The notes: generated by a model not told the origin, from the sequence alone. Shown: positions 49,029-57,600, counted from the stretch's first letter. The stretch: DNA of 64,000 nt from Streptomyces sp. NBC_00448 (GCF_036014115.1 NZ_CP107913.1:8425501-8489500); one strand, 5' to 3'. Numbers and translations are program-made.

Positions 49029-50332
49029 GCCGTGCCCGCCTCCTGTGGTGTGCCGGACCGCTCACCGGTCCCGTCGCCGTCGGTGCTGTGGTCGCCGATG
49101 TCGTGGTCGCCGCTGCGGTCGGCGCCGCCGTCGGTGCGTGCGCCCTCGCCGCGGTTGTCGGCGTCCCAGCGGTTCATCGCGCGCCGGAGCGAGCGCGACT
49201 CGGCGAAGCCCAGCCGCACCGCGCGCTGCGCCGAGCCCGCGCTCCCGTGCCGGAGTGACTGCTCGCGCCGTACCGCGTCCAGTTCGGCCCGCCAGGTGGT
49301 GCCGGAGTCGCCGAGCCTGCGTTGCAGGGTACGCGTGCTGATCGCGAGGCGCCGCGCGGCCTCCGCCAACGAGGGCCGCCCGTTGGGCAGTTGCTCGGCG
49401 ATCACCTCGCGCAGTCCGGGTACGGCGACCGATCGCGGTATCCGCGGTGCCGGCATCTCGGCCGCGGCGCGCAGCATGATCGCGGCCAGCGCGGGATCGG
49501 CGGTGTCCAACCGCCGTTCCAGGTCCTGCCGGTGCAGTGTGATCGCGTCGGCCGTCGCGCCGAACTCCAACCGGGCGTTCCCGAAAGCCTCCTGGTGCGG
49601 GGCTTGCCTGAGGGGTGCCCGATGGGCGAACTCCACCCGGACCGGGGAGAGTTCCCGCCCGGTCGAGTGCCGCAGTTGCCTGGCCAGCACCGCGAGCGCG
49701 AACTCCGCGACCACCCAGCGCAGTTCGTCGTCGCCGTGCCGTGCGGCGTAGCCGATGGTCACCTCGTCGTCGGACTCGTCGATGGTCAGCAGGGAGTTGC
49801 TGCTGATCAGATGGATGTGGGCCGCGCCGCGGGCCAGGCCCTCGCCGACGGTCGGCGCGGAGGTCATCAGGTAGTCGAACACGTCGAGCAGGCCGGGCCG
49901 GTAGCCGGCCGCGGCCAGCAGCCCGGCGTCGACCCGCCCGGTGCGCGCCAGCACCGCGCCCCACAGCCGGTAGGTGCGCGTGGACGGGGTGCGCGTGGTC
50001 TCCGGCTGGCCGAGTACGTGCGGCAGCCCGGCGGCGCGTACCAACTGTTCCGCCTCGCGAGGGTCGTTCGCGGTGGCGGTCGCGATCAGGCGGGGCACCA
50101 CGACGGAGTCGGTGAGCGGGGCCCCCGCCAGCGAGGCGGGGACGGACGTGCGAGCCGTACCGCCGTACGGGCCCTGCGCGTTGTCCCCACCGCCTTCGCC
50201 CTGCCCGCCGCGTCCGTCGTACTTCTGGTGCGCGGGCCCCTGGTGTACGGGCGGGCACGGGCACGGGGTCACGCCGGGGTGCGGGTGCGGGTGCGAGGTG
50301 GGCAGGTCGGTTATGGGCGCTGCTGGCGGCAT
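49025..50332 (-). CDS. AraC family regulator (OruR/ArgR-like, arabinose-binding domain)
   Basis: 435 residues, ATG 50332 behind GGAG; the first 70 residues are low complexity. Arabinose_bd-type sensor: PREAEQLVRAAGLPHVLG, RLWGAVLARTGRVDAGL, GEGLARGAAHIHLISSNSLLTI, RVEFAHRAPLRQAPHQEAFG. C-terminal AraC HTH: SLAEAARRLAISTRTLQRRLGDSG and RAVRLGFAESRSLRRAMNRW. The tail is Asp/His/Gly-rich. Two 21-base-spaced TGGCGCGTT repeats precede its promoter. Head of the ThuA operon. Confidence 0.9.
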   Translation of the reverse strand: MPPAAPITDLPTSHPHPHPGVTPCPCPPVHQGPAHQKYDGRGGQGEGGGDNAQGPYGGTARTSVPASLAGAPLTDSVVVPRLIATATANDPREAEQLVRAAGLPHVLGQPETTRTPSTRTYRLWGAVLARTGRVDAGLLAAAGYRPGLLDVFDYLMTSAPTVGEGLARGAAHIHLISSNSLLTIDESDDEVTIGYAARHGDDELRWVVAEFALAVLARQLRHSTGRELSPVRVEFAHRAPLRQAPHQEAFGNARLEFGATADAITLHRQDLERRLDTADPALAAIMLRAAAEMPAPRIPRSVAVPGLREVIAEQLPNGRPSLAEAARRLAISTRTLQRRLGDSGTTWRAELDAVRREQSLRHGSAGSAQRAVRLGFAESRSLRRAMNRWDADNRGEGARTDGGADRSGDHDIGDHSTDGDGTGERSGTPQEAGTA

Positions 50333-50398
50333 ACCGGAACTCCGGCGGTCGGCGGTCGTCCTGGGCGTCCCGCGGCGGTCCGCCGGGGACGTGCCAGC

Positions 50399-50443
50399 AG
50401 CCTACGCGCGATCTGGCGCGTTTCGACCATCAGGTGGCGCGTT
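50399..50443 (-). promoter_or_regulatory. AraC operon promoter with direct repeats
   Basis: TGGCGCGTT at 50414-50422 and 50435-50443 are 21 bases apart (two helical turns), AraC-type spacing. They overlap and flank the -35 position for a -10 TAGGCT (50404-50399). The rest of the 377-base gap 50333-50709 shows no gene. Confidence 0.5.
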
Positions 50444-50709
50444 CCGTCCTCCCGCCGGGACGGGGGTCCGACCCATGATCGGTGGACGGCGTCCCGGGAT
50501 GCCGTGTGTGCCCGAGGGGGGCGCAGGCCCGCGGGGGAGAGCCGGTGCGGGCGCGGACCGTGTCCGTACCGACTCCAAAAGGCCCTGTCCGCCCCCCCTC
50601 GCGCCCGCCCCGTGAGGCTCGGGGCCGTGCTGTCCTGTCGCACGGTCCCGTACTCCACCGAGGGGCCCGCCGGCCTCCCCGCGTCCGCTCGCGACGCCGC
50701 CCCCCCGGG

Positions 50710-51444
50710 TCAGCCCGGTTCCGGGTCGAGCCAGTGCCGCCGGCCCACGCTGATGATCCGCATCCGCAGCCGGGCCGCGTGCATGATCCGCCGCCGCACG
50801 GCGGTGTCGTCGCGCGGCGCCTCCAGGAGTTCCGCGGCCGTCATCACCATGTGGTCGACGTAGAGCCCGGCGAGCACGTGCAGTTCGGCGCGGGACCAGC
50901 CGGCCGACGAGGGCTGCGCGGCCAGGCCGGCGGCCACCTCGTCGGTGAACCGGCCGAGTTCGGCCGCGATGGCCTCCCGTACGGTCCGCACGCCGCCGTG
51001 CCGCTCGCGCGCGATGAAGCGGATGTGCGGGCGGTGCTCGTCGACGTAGGCCGCGGTGATCGCGACGGTGCGCTCGATCAGGACGTCGGGCACCGAACCG
51101 TCGGCGCCGTCGGCGAGCACCGCGCGGACCATGTCGTGCAGGCTGCCCAGCGCCTCGTCGACCAGGGCGACCCCGAGGCCGGCCATGTCGGGGAAGTGGC
51201 GGTAGAACGCGGCGGGGGAGACGCCCACCTCCCGGGTCAGCTCGCGCAGTCCGAGGCTGCTGAGGTTCTGGTGCTCCAGCAGGCGCAGGCCCGCGTCGAG
51301 CAGCGCCTGCCGGGTCTGCTGCTTCTGGGCCTGGCGGATGCCCGGTTGGTGCCCCTCGGCGGACGGCTGCGCGGCAACGCCAGCCTGCTCCGCGCGAGTT
51401 GCCCGGGCCGCCCCGGTCCCGGGGGCGTCGGAAGTGTGACTCAT
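50710..51444 (-). CDS. TetR family transcriptional regulator
   Basis: 244 residues, ATG 51444 (another start, LND-M, lies upstream). HTH at about 40-85: QKQQTRQALLDAGLRLLEHQ, SLGLRELTREVGVSPAAFYRHFPDM. The ligand domain resembles TetR regulators of fatty-acid type with HIRFIARERHGG. Upstream lies a pair of TCAGTRAACAAC repeats, one near its start and one in the promoter. Divergent from two small membrane-protein genes that it probably represses. Confidence 0.93.
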   Translation of the reverse strand: MSHTSDAPGTGAARATRAEQAGVAAQPSAEGHQPGIRQAQKQQTRQALLDAGLRLLEHQNLSSLGLRELTREVGVSPAAFYRHFPDMAGLGVALVDEALGSLHDMVRAVLADGADGSVPDVLIERTVAITAAYVDEHRPHIRFIARERHGGVRTVREAIAAELGRFTDEVAAGLAAQPSSAGWSRAELHVLAGLYVDHMVMTAAELLEAPRDDTAVRRRIMHAARLRMRIISVGRRHWLDPEPG

Positions 51445-51449
51445 GTCAT

Positions 51450-51508
51450 TCAGTAAACAACCGTTCTCCGACTTTGGCCACCGTACACTGGAGAAGTCAG
51501 TGAACAAC
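51450..51508. promoter_or_regulatory. Direct-repeat operators and divergent promoters of the TetR region
   Basis: TCAGTAAACAAC (51450-51461) and TCAGTGAACAAC (51497-51508), 47 bases apart. The second contains the inverted CAGT-N5-ACTG. A plus-strand -10 TACACT lies at 51484-51489. On the minus strand TTGTTC...TACGGT provides a tetR promoter. Classic layout for an autoregulated TetR repressor. Confidence 0.65.
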
Positions 51509-51547
51509 TGTCATCTGAAATCTCAACTCGCTGGAGGTGCAGCAGAC

Positions 51548-51700
51548 ATGAGCCTCGTCGTCCTCCTGCTGGGGATGGGCATCCTGATGGGTGCCGCCGC
51601 CCACACCTCGCTCACGGTCTTCACCGTCCTCGCCGCCGCCATCGCGGCCTGGCTGCTCGGTTTCGCCGTCCGCGAGGGTGTCGCCCGCCGCCACCGCTGA
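51548..51700 (+). CDS. 50-residue two-TM membrane protein
   Basis: ATG 51548, with GGAGGT upstream. Very hydrophobic: SLVVLLLGMGILMGAAAH, then TVFTVLAAAIAAWLLGFAV, and a basic tail REGVARRHR. Two short membrane segments; probably a small membrane peptide. First gene of the TetR-controlled pair, 68 bp before the DUF4190-type gene. Confidence 0.8.
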   Translation: MSLVVLLLGMGILMGAAAHTSLTVFTVLAAAIAAWLLGFAVREGVARRHR

Positions 51701-51768
51701 GCGGGCCGCCCGTCCGGCGCCGCCCGATCGGCGGACCGGAAGAACCCACCATTTCCGAGAGGAACACC

Positions 51769-52101
51769 GTGAACACCGCAGCGCACCCGGTCGACGCCGG
51801 CTCCTCGGCCGCGCGCACGACCGCCGCGATCCGCACCGCCCCGGCGGCCTCCGCCGTCTCCCGCAACGTCCGTGACGCCGACGGGATGGCCGTCGCGTCC
51901 TTCCTGCTCGGCCTGCCCGGCCTGCTGGTGATGAACGTCGTGCTCGGCCCGGCCGCCGCCGTCCTCGCGCTCGTCGCGTTCGCCCGCGGCACCCGCCGCC
52001 GCGGCCGCGCGGCCCTCGGCCTGGCGCTCGGCGTGGCCGACTTGGCCGTCATGGTCGCGGTCACCATCGCCAACCACGGCGTGATCTGGTCCTTCACCTG
52101 A
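51769..52101 (+). CDS. DUF4190-type membrane protein
   Basis: 110 residues from GTG 51771-type start at 51769, behind GAGAGGA. DUF4190 signature: ADGMAVASFLLGLPGLLV followed by GPAAAVLALVAFARGTRRRGR, then a second hydrophobic helix ALGLALGVADLAVMVAVTI. The 35-residue N-terminal tail is Ala/Thr-rich. Membrane protein of unknown function; cotranscribed with the 50-residue protein. Confidence 0.85.
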   Translation: MNTAAHPVDAGSSAARTTAAIRTAPAASAVSRNVRDADGMAVASFLLGLPGLLVMNVVLGPAAAVLALVAFARGTRRRGRAALGLALGVADLAVMVAVTIANHGVIWSFT

Positions 52102-52107
52102 TCCTTC

Positions 52108-52139
52108 ACCCGGGCACCCGGGCACCCGGGCACCCGGGC
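52108..52139. repeat. Four tandem 8-base repeats ACCCGGGC
   Basis: Four perfect copies directly after the DUF4190-type stop codon, each containing CCCGGG. Simple-repeat expansion; no clear function. Confidence 0.85.
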
Positions 52140-52182
52140 AGTCCGGCGCTCGGGTTCGCCCGATCTGCCCGGGGACATGGAT

Positions 52183-52226
52183 CGGCCCGCCCCTCGTACG
52201 TCGTCGCGCGTACGAGGGGCGGGCCG
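52183..52226. terminator. Very strong hairpin terminator
   Basis: Perfect 18-base arms CGGCCCGCCCCTCGTACG and CGTACGAGGGGCGGGCCG with an 8-base loop, between the convergent DUF4190-type and glyA genes. Confidence 0.92.
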
Positions 52227-52245
52227 TTCCGGTCCGGCGGGCCGG

Positions 52246-53727
52246 TCAGCTCAGGTCGATGCCCGGGTAGAGCGGGAAACCGGCGAGCAGGTCGGCGGAG
52301 CGGGTGGCGACCTGCTCGGCGACGGCCGGGTCCAGCACGTAGTTGGCCTTCGACGTCCCGCCCTTCGCCGCCGCGGCGGGCGTCGTGGCCGCCAGCACCG
52401 TGTCGATGAGGCCGGCGATCTCGTCCATCTCCGGCGCGCCCAGGCCCCGGGTGGTCAGCGCGGGGGTGCCGATGCGGATGCCGGAGGTGTACCAGGCGCC
52501 GTTCGGGTCCTGCGGCACCGAGTTGCGGTTGGTGACGATGCCCGCGTCCAGCAGTGCCGCCTCCGCCTGGCGGCCCGTCAGGCCGTAGGAGGAGACGTCG
52601 ATCAGGGCCAGGTGATTGTCGGTGCCGCCGGTGACCAGCGTCGCGCCGCGCCGCATCAGGCCCTCGGCGAGGGAGCGGGCGTTGTCCACCACGGCGTGCG
52701 CGTACGTGCCGAACTCCGGCCGGGCCGCCTCCGCCAGCGCCACCGCCTTGGCCGCCATCACGTGCGGCAGCGGGCCGCCGAGCACCATCGGGCAGCCCCG
52801 GTCCACGTGCTCGGCGAGCGCGTCGTCGCACAGCACCATGCCGCCGCGCGGGCCGCGCAGCGACTTGTGGGTGGTGGTGGTGACGATGTTCGCGTGCGGC
52901 ACCGGGTCGAAGTCGCCGGTCAGCACCTTGCCCGCGACCAGGCCGGCGAAGTGCGCCATGTCCACCATCAGCGTGGCGCCGACCTCGTCGGCGATCTCGC
53001 GCATGATGCGGAAGTTGACCAGCCGCGGATAGGCGGAGTAGCCCGCGACCAGGATCAGCGGCCGGAACTCGCGGGCCGCGGCGCGCAGCGCGTCGTAGTC
53101 CACCAGGCCGGTCTGCGGGTCGGTGCCGTAGCTGCGCTGCTCGAACATCTTGCCCGAGATGTTCGGGCGGAAGCCGTGCGTGAGGTGGCCGCCCGCGTCC
53201 AGGGACATGCCGAGCATCCGCTGGTTGCCGAAGTCGGCGCGCAGCCGGGCCCAGTCCTGCTCGGTCAGGTCGTTGACCTGGCGGACGCCGGCCTTGTCCA
53301 GCGCCGGGCGCTCCACCCGCTGCGAGAGCACCGCCCAGAACGCGACGAGGTTCGCGTCGATCCCGGAGTGCGGCTGCACGTACGCGTGCGCGGCGCCGAA
53401 GACGTTGCGGGCGTGCTCGGCGGCGAGCGCCTCGACGGTGTCCACGTTGCGGCAGCCCGCGTAGAAGCGGCGGCCGACGGTGCCCTCCGCGTACTTGTCG
53501 CTGAACCAGTTGCCCATCGCCAGCAGCACCGCGGGCGAGGCGTAGTTCTCGCTCGCGATCAGCTTGAGCATCTCGCGCTGGTCGGCGACCTCCGCGGCGA
53601 TCGCGTCCGCGACCCGCGGCTCGACGCCCCGGATCACCTCAAGGGCGCTGCGGAACGCGGTGGACTCGACGGACTGGCGGGACTGGGGAGTGTGCGGGGA
53701 CTGCTGGGTGACAGACGGTTCGGCCAT
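52246..53727 (-). CDS. glyA: Serine hydroxymethyltransferase
   Basis: 493 residues; GGAGG directly before ATG 53727. PLP enzyme converting serine and tetrahydrofolate to glycine and methylene-THF. SHMT core: [53 protein letters not shown], and [14 protein letters not shown] with PLP-binding Lys288. It is longer than the usual 420 residues because of a 50-residue insertion (about 135-195) and N-terminal extension, a form seen in actinomycetes. A ZTP riboswitch precedes it, fitting control by one-carbon/purine status. Confidence 0.96.
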   Translation of the reverse strand: MAEPSVTQQSPHTPQSRQSVESTAFRSALEVIRGVEPRVADAIAAEVADQREMLKLIASENYASPAVLLAMGNWFSDKYAEGTVGRRFYAGCRNVDTVEALAAEHARNVFGAAHAYVQPHSGIDANLVAFWAVLSQRVERPALDKAGVRQVNDLTEQDWARLRADFGNQRMLGMSLDAGGHLTHGFRPNISGKMFEQRSYGTDPQTGLVDYDALRAAAREFRPLILVAGYSAYPRLVNFRIMREIADEVGATLMVDMAHFAGLVAGKVLTGDFDPVPHANIVTTTTHKSLRGPRGGMVLCDDALAEHVDRGCPMVLGGPLPHVMAAKAVALAEAARPEFGTYAHAVVDNARSLAEGLMRRGATLVTGGTDNHLALIDVSSYGLTGRQAEAALLDAGIVTNRNSVPQDPNGAWYTSGIRIGTPALTTRGLGAPEMDEIAGLIDTVLAATTPAAAAKGGTSKANYVLDPAVAEQVATRSADLLAGFPLYPGIDLS

Positions 53728-53756
53728 GGCGGGTCCTCCGGAGATTCGGCAACGGG

Positions 53757-53842
53757 GTGGCCCAGGCGCACGGCACTTCTGTTTCGCGCGAGCCGCTTCC
53801 CGATGGTTGCACCCATCCCAGCACGCCAGTCACGGCTCCCGG
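53757..53842 (-). ncRNA. ZTP (pfl) riboswitch upstream of glyA
   Basis: On the minus strand the leader starts GGGAGCCGTGACTGGCG (53841-53825) and, after GGGATGGGTGCAACCATC, has CGGGAAGCGGCTC pairing with GAGCCG. It ends GTGCGCCTGGGCC (53768-53756), containing the conserved CGCCTGGGC that forms the pseudoknot. These are the hallmark blocks of the pfl/ZTP aptamer, known upstream of glyA and purine genes in actinobacteria. It senses ZTP/ZMP, raised when 10-formyl-THF is low, and would raise SHMT expression. Confidence 0.85.
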
Positions 53843-53847
53843 GCAGC

Positions 53848-53853
53848 GTATCA
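53848..53853 (-). promoter_or_regulatory. Likely -10 of glyA
   Basis: TGATAC on the minus strand; transcription would start about seven bases later, right at the first GGG of the riboswitch. The -35 region is poor. Confidence 0.5.
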
Positions 53854-53994
53854 ACCCGCCCGACCCGCCGCGTACTGTCGGTTCCGGGATCACCCGCCGG
53901 CCGGGCCCGGGTACCTGCCGGTCCTCCCGCGGGGAGCCGCGCGGGGAGCCCGCGCCGGCCAGGGGCTCCGTAGGCACGACGTTGGGAGCGGTAC

Positions 53995-55005
53995 ATGGGC
54001 AGGGCAGAGACCTCGGCTACGGTGCGCGGCGCGGTCACCGCCTCAGGTGCGGGCGTCCTGGAACTGGACCGCCCGGGTGCGCTGAACGCGCTGGACCTGG
54101 AGATGGCCCGCGCGATCGACACGACGCTGCGCGAATGGCGGGAGGACCCTGCGGTCCGTTCGGTGCTGGTGCGCAGCACCTCCCCGAAGGCGTTCTGCGC
54201 CGGCGGTGACATCCTGGCGATGCGCGCCGCGGGCCTGCGCGGCGACGACGCGGCGGTCCGCACGTACTTCAGTACGGAGTACACCCTGAACGCGCTGGTC
54301 GCCCAGTTCCCGAAGCCGTACACCTCGCTGGTCGACGGGTACGCGATGGGCGGCGGGCTGGGCATCTCGGTGCACGGCTCGGCGATGGTGGTCACCGAGC
54401 GGGCGGTGCTGGCGATGCCGGAGACGGCGATCGGGTTCTTCCCGGACATCGGCGCGACCTACTTCCTGCCCCGGCTGCCGGGCGCCGTCGGCTGGTACCT
54501 CGGGTTGACGGGCGTACGGATCTCGGGCGCCGCCGCGGTCGAGTGCGGCCTGGCCACGCACTACGTTCCCGCCGCGGACCTGCCCGCGCTGGAGGAGGCG
54601 CTGACGGGGGCGGACGGCGGCGCCCCGGACGCGGTGCTGGAACGGTTCGCCGTGGCCGCGCCGCCCTCCGAACTCGCCGGGCACCGCGCGGCGATCGAGC
54701 GCTGCTTCTCCGCCCCGGACCTGGCGGAACTGCGGGACCGGCTCACCGCGCAGACCGGTGCCGGGGACGCCGCGGACCGGGCGTGGGCCGAGGACACCCT
54801 CGCGGTGCTGGACCGGGCCAGCCCGATGAGCCTGGAGCTGACCTTCGGGCTGCTGCGCGCGGGCGCCGGCGCGAGCCTGGCGGAGTGCCTGGCCCTGGAG
54901 TTGGAGAGCGCCTGCCGCACCGCCCGCGAGCCCGACTTCCACGAAGGGGTGCGTGCCGCGCTGGTGGACAAGGACCGCAACCCCGTCTGGGCGCCGCGCC
55001 CGTAG
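53995..55005 (+). CDS. Enoyl-CoA hydratase/isomerase family (3-hydroxyisobutyryl-CoA hydrolase-like)
   Basis: 336 residues behind GGGAGCGG. Crotonase fold: LELDRPGALNALDLEMA, KAFCAGGDILAMR, YAMGGGLGISVHGSAMVVTE, AMPETAIGFFPDIGATYFLPRL, and SPMSLELTFGLLRAG. The ETxIGxxPDxG motif and length near 340 favour 3-hydroxyisobutyryl-CoA hydrolase (valine catabolism) over enoyl-CoA hydratase. Divergent from glyA. Confidence 0.9.
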   Translation: MGRAETSATVRGAVTASGAGVLELDRPGALNALDLEMARAIDTTLREWREDPAVRSVLVRSTSPKAFCAGGDILAMRAAGLRGDDAAVRTYFSTEYTLNALVAQFPKPYTSLVDGYAMGGGLGISVHGSAMVVTERAVLAMPETAIGFFPDIGATYFLPRLPGAVGWYLGLTGVRISGAAAVECGLATHYVPAADLPALEEALTGADGGAPDAVLERFAVAAPPSELAGHRAAIERCFSAPDLAELRDRLTAQTGAGDAADRAWAEDTLAVLDRASPMSLELTFGLLRAGAGASLAECLALELESACRTAREPDFHEGVRAALVDKDRNPVWAPRP

Positions 55006-55015
55006 CCGGGCAGAA

Positions 55016-55110
55016 CCTGCGCCCGGTATCCCGCACAAACGGCACCCGGGACCAGGCGTCCTGCGCCCGCACCCGGCGTCCTGCGCCCGTATCCCGCACC
55101 CCGCCCGCAC
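55016..55110. repeat. Short degenerate direct repeats
   Basis: CCTGCGCCCG occurs three times (55016, 55070 and 55081 areas) with two GTATCCCGCAC copies, directly after the enoyl-CoA hydratase-like gene. A CTGACC/GGTCAG inverted pair lies at 55141-55146/55175-55180 before the methyltransferase. Confidence 0.6.
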
Positions 55111-55261
55111 GCCGTCCCGGGGGTCGGCGCGCCCCGAGAGCTGACCATTATATGAGACGCCGGTATCACCATGCGGTCAGCGCGGCGTACTGTGGCGGTC
55201 GGTGATCACCGGACCGCCGCCGTCGGGCGGCCGGCCGTGGTCGCGCGATGATTGGAGCGCC

Positions 55262-56002
55262 ATGCCCCGGGAATGGGATGCCAGGACGTACGACTCCTTG
55301 CCGCTGCCGCACCTCGGCTGGGGGCGGCGCACGCTCGCCCGGCTGCCGCTGCGCGGCGACGAGCGGGTGCTGGACGCGGGGTGCGGTACCGGGCGCGACA
55401 CGGAAGGGCTGCTGGACCGGCTGCCGGACGGCCGGGTGGTCGCCATGGACGGTTCCGTCCGCATGCTGGACCAGTTGCGCGAGCGGCTGGCCGGACGGCT
55501 GGACCGGGTGGAGGTCGTGCTCGCCGACCTGACGAAGCCGCTGCCCTTCGACGGCGAGGTGGACGCGGTCTTCAGCGTCGCGACCTTCCACTGGGTCGAG
55601 GACCACTCCGCGCTCTTCGCGTCGCTCGCCGAGCGGATGCGGCCCGGCGCCCGCCTGGTCAGCGACTGCGGCGGCCGCGGCAACATCGCCGCGGTGAACG
55701 CGGCTGTCGCCGACGTCACCGGCACCGTCTCCGACACCTGGGAGTTCGCGGGCGTGGACGACACCCGCGAACGGCTGGCCGCCGCCGGGTTCACCGACAT
55801 CGACGTCCGGCTGCGCCCCGACCCGGCCAGGTTCGAGCGCGGCGAGCAGTTGGAGTCCTTCCTCGCGACCGTCATCCTCGGCCCCCGGCTCGACGCCATG
55901 GCCGACGCCGACCACGAGCCCTTCGTCCAGGCGGTCGCCGCGCGGCTGGAAGAACCCGTCGCGGACTACGTCCGGTTGGAGATCTCGGCCGTACGCGGTT
56001 GA
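55262..56002 (+). CDS. Class I SAM-dependent methyltransferase
   Basis: 246 residues; ATG 55262 chosen because GGAGCGCC precedes it (an upstream in-frame ATG-like start at 55202 lacks a site). Motif I ERVLDAGCGTGRDTEGL (34-50), motif II VVAMDGSVRMLDQLRERL, FSVATFHWVEDHSALF, RMRPGARLVSDCGG. Trans-aconitate methyltransferase-like. Substrate unknown. Confidence 0.92.
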   Translation: MPREWDARTYDSLPLPHLGWGRRTLARLPLRGDERVLDAGCGTGRDTEGLLDRLPDGRVVAMDGSVRMLDQLRERLAGRLDRVEVVLADLTKPLPFDGEVDAVFSVATFHWVEDHSALFASLAERMRPGARLVSDCGGRGNIAAVNAAVADVTGTVSDTWEFAGVDDTRERLAAAGFTDIDVRLRPDPARFERGEQLESFLATVILGPRLDAMADADHEPFVQAVAARLEEPVADYVRLEISAVRG

Positions 56003-56021
56003 ACCGGGGCGGGACCGCGGC

Positions 56022-56037
56022 GCTCAACCGGTTGAGC
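56022..56037 (+). promoter_or_regulatory. LacI-type palindrome upstream of second LacI
   Basis: GCTCAACCGGTTGAGC, a perfect 16-base palindrome with a central CCGG, 130 bases before the LacI start. An imperfect copy, CGGTTGAACCGG, overlaps the end of the methyltransferase gene at 55997-56008. Likely autoregulatory operator. Confidence 0.6.
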
Positions 56038-56166
56038 CGGCGGCGCCGTCGCGGAGATCCCGCGGCCACGGTGCCAACGCCGCTGCCCCGGTTCAGCGTT
56101 GTTAAGGTGGGCGGGCCGTATCGCCGCACACGGCCCGCCCGCGGGCCCCGCACCACCCGAGGCCGC

Positions 56167-57234
56167 ATGTCCCCCGTGTCCCCCAAGAAGCGCCCCACCA
56201 TCGCCGACATCGCCGAGGCGGCAGGTGTTTCGAAGGGCGCGGTGTCCTACGCGCTCAACGGCAAACCGGGCGTGTCGGAGGGAACCCGCGCGCGCATCCT
56301 GGAGATCGCCGCCCGGATGGGCTGGCACCCCAGCAGCGCCGCCCGCGCGCTGTCCGACGGCCGGGCCGGCGCGATCGGCCTGGTGGTGGACCGGCCCGCG
56401 TGGGTGCTGGGCATCGAACCGTTCTTCATGCGGCTGATCTCCGGTGTCGAGGCCGGGCTCGCCGCCACCGGCACGGCGCTGCTGCTCCAGGTCACCGAGG
56501 ACGCCGGCGCCGAGGAGGAGGCGTACCGGCGCTGGTGGGGCGAGCGGCGGGTGGACGGCGTGCTCCTGGTGGACCTGCGCGAACCCGATCCGCGCCCCGC
56601 GCTGCTCGCCGAACTCGGCCTGCCCGCCCTGGCGGTGGGCCACGCGGGCCGGGTGCCGGGGGTGCCGTCGGTCTGGATCGACGACGCCGTCGCCGTCCGG
56701 GAGACCCTCGCCTACCTCGCGGCGCTGGGGCACCGCGAGATCGCCCGGGTGGCCGGCCCACCGCACTTCGTGCACACCCGCGAGCGCGGCGAGGCGTTCG
56801 AGGCCGCCGCGGAGGAACTGGGACTCGGCGGCATCACCTGCGTCTACACCGACTACTCCGGGGAGGACGGCGCGCGGGCGACCCGGCGGCTGCTGTCGGC
56901 CGCGGAACGGCCCACCGCCATCGTCTACGACAACGACGTGATGGCCGTCGCCGCGCTCGGCGTCACCCAGGAGATGGGAGTGTCGGTGCCGGGCGAGCTG
57001 TCCCTCGTCGCCTGGGACGACAGCGAGTTGTGCCGCCTGGTGCACCCCGCGCTGACCGCGGTGAGCCGCCGCGTGCCGGAGTACGGCCACCGCGCCGCGC
57101 AGGTCCTGCTCGCACACGTACGGGGGGAGCGGGTGGCGGACGTCCTGCTCGAACCGCCGGTGCTGGTCCCGCGCGGGAGCACCGCCCCGGCCCGCCCCGC
57201 CGAACGCCCGCTGCGGGCGCGCCGCCCGGCATAG
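56167..57234 (+). CDS. LacI family transcriptional regulator
   Basis: 355 residues, ATG 56167. HTH/hinge: PTIADIAEAAGVSKGAVSYALNGKPG, ILEIAARMGWHPSSAARALS. Sugar domain: GAIGLVVDRPAWVLGIEPFF, DGVLLVDLREPDPRP, VWIDDAVAVRETLAYLAALGH, SLVAWDDSELCRLVHPALT. Upstream of the GH30 gene, so probably controls sugar-degradation genes to its right. A TTCAGACGTCTGAA palindrome lies before GH30. Confidence 0.94.
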   Translation: MSPVSPKKRPTIADIAEAAGVSKGAVSYALNGKPGVSEGTRARILEIAARMGWHPSSAARALSDGRAGAIGLVVDRPAWVLGIEPFFMRLISGVEAGLAATGTALLLQVTEDAGAEEEAYRRWWGERRVDGVLLVDLREPDPRPALLAELGLPALAVGHAGRVPGVPSVWIDDAVAVRETLAYLAALGHREIARVAGPPHFVHTRERGEAFEAAAEELGLGGITCVYTDYSGEDGARATRRLLSAAERPTAIVYDNDVMAVAALGVTQEMGVSVPGELSLVAWDDSELCRLVHPALTAVSRRVPEYGHRAAQVLLAHVRGERVADVLLEPPVLVPRGSTAPARPAERPLRARRPA

Positions 57235-57242
57235 ACGCCGCC

Positions 57243-57304
57243 CGGCCCGGTCTCTCCGCCCGGCCCGGTCTCTCCGCCCGGCCCAGTCTCTCCGCCCGGC
57301 CCGG
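57243..57304. repeat. Three tandem 18-base repeats
   Basis: Three copies of CGGCCCGGTCTCTCCGCC (57243-57296), the third with one change, plus a partial copy to 57304, immediately after the LacI stop codon. The repeats may slow or stop transcription, but no hairpin is obvious. Confidence 0.8.
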
Positions 57305-57404
57305 ACACGCCGCTTGGCGCACTCCGCGCGTTTTCCGCGGTCCAGACCAACGTCCCGCAGGTCATCGCCCTGCACCGGGTCGACGCACTTTTGTTTCACC
57401 GTGT

Positions 57405-57418
57405 TTCAGACGTCTGAA
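57405..57418 (+). promoter_or_regulatory. Palindrome upstream of GH30
   Basis: TTCAGACGTCTGAA, perfect 14 bases, upstream of the -35 at 57433. Position suits an activator or a LacI-family repressor site. Confidence 0.5.
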
Positions 57419-57432
57419 CCGCGTTCGACACC

Positions 57433-57461
57433 TTGACGGCCTTGTGGAGCGCGAGTTAAAT
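57433..57461 (+). promoter_or_regulatory. GH30 promoter
   Basis: TTGACG (57433-57438), 17-base spacer, TTAAAT (57456-57461) followed by CACGTC. Start near 57468. The -35 and the 12 bases TTAAATCACGTC are identical to the GH16 promoter at 60808-60842. The remaining part of the 366-base gap has no gene. Confidence 0.75.
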
Positions 57462-57600
57462 CACGTCGCGATATAAGCCGTGAAACAAGTACGGGAACAA
57501 GCGTGTGGGCCCCCTCGCTGCACGGTTGCCCCGGACGGTGCACGGCCCGTAGGACGAAATGTCAGGCCCATGCCATCATTGCCGAGAAAGGCAACGAACC

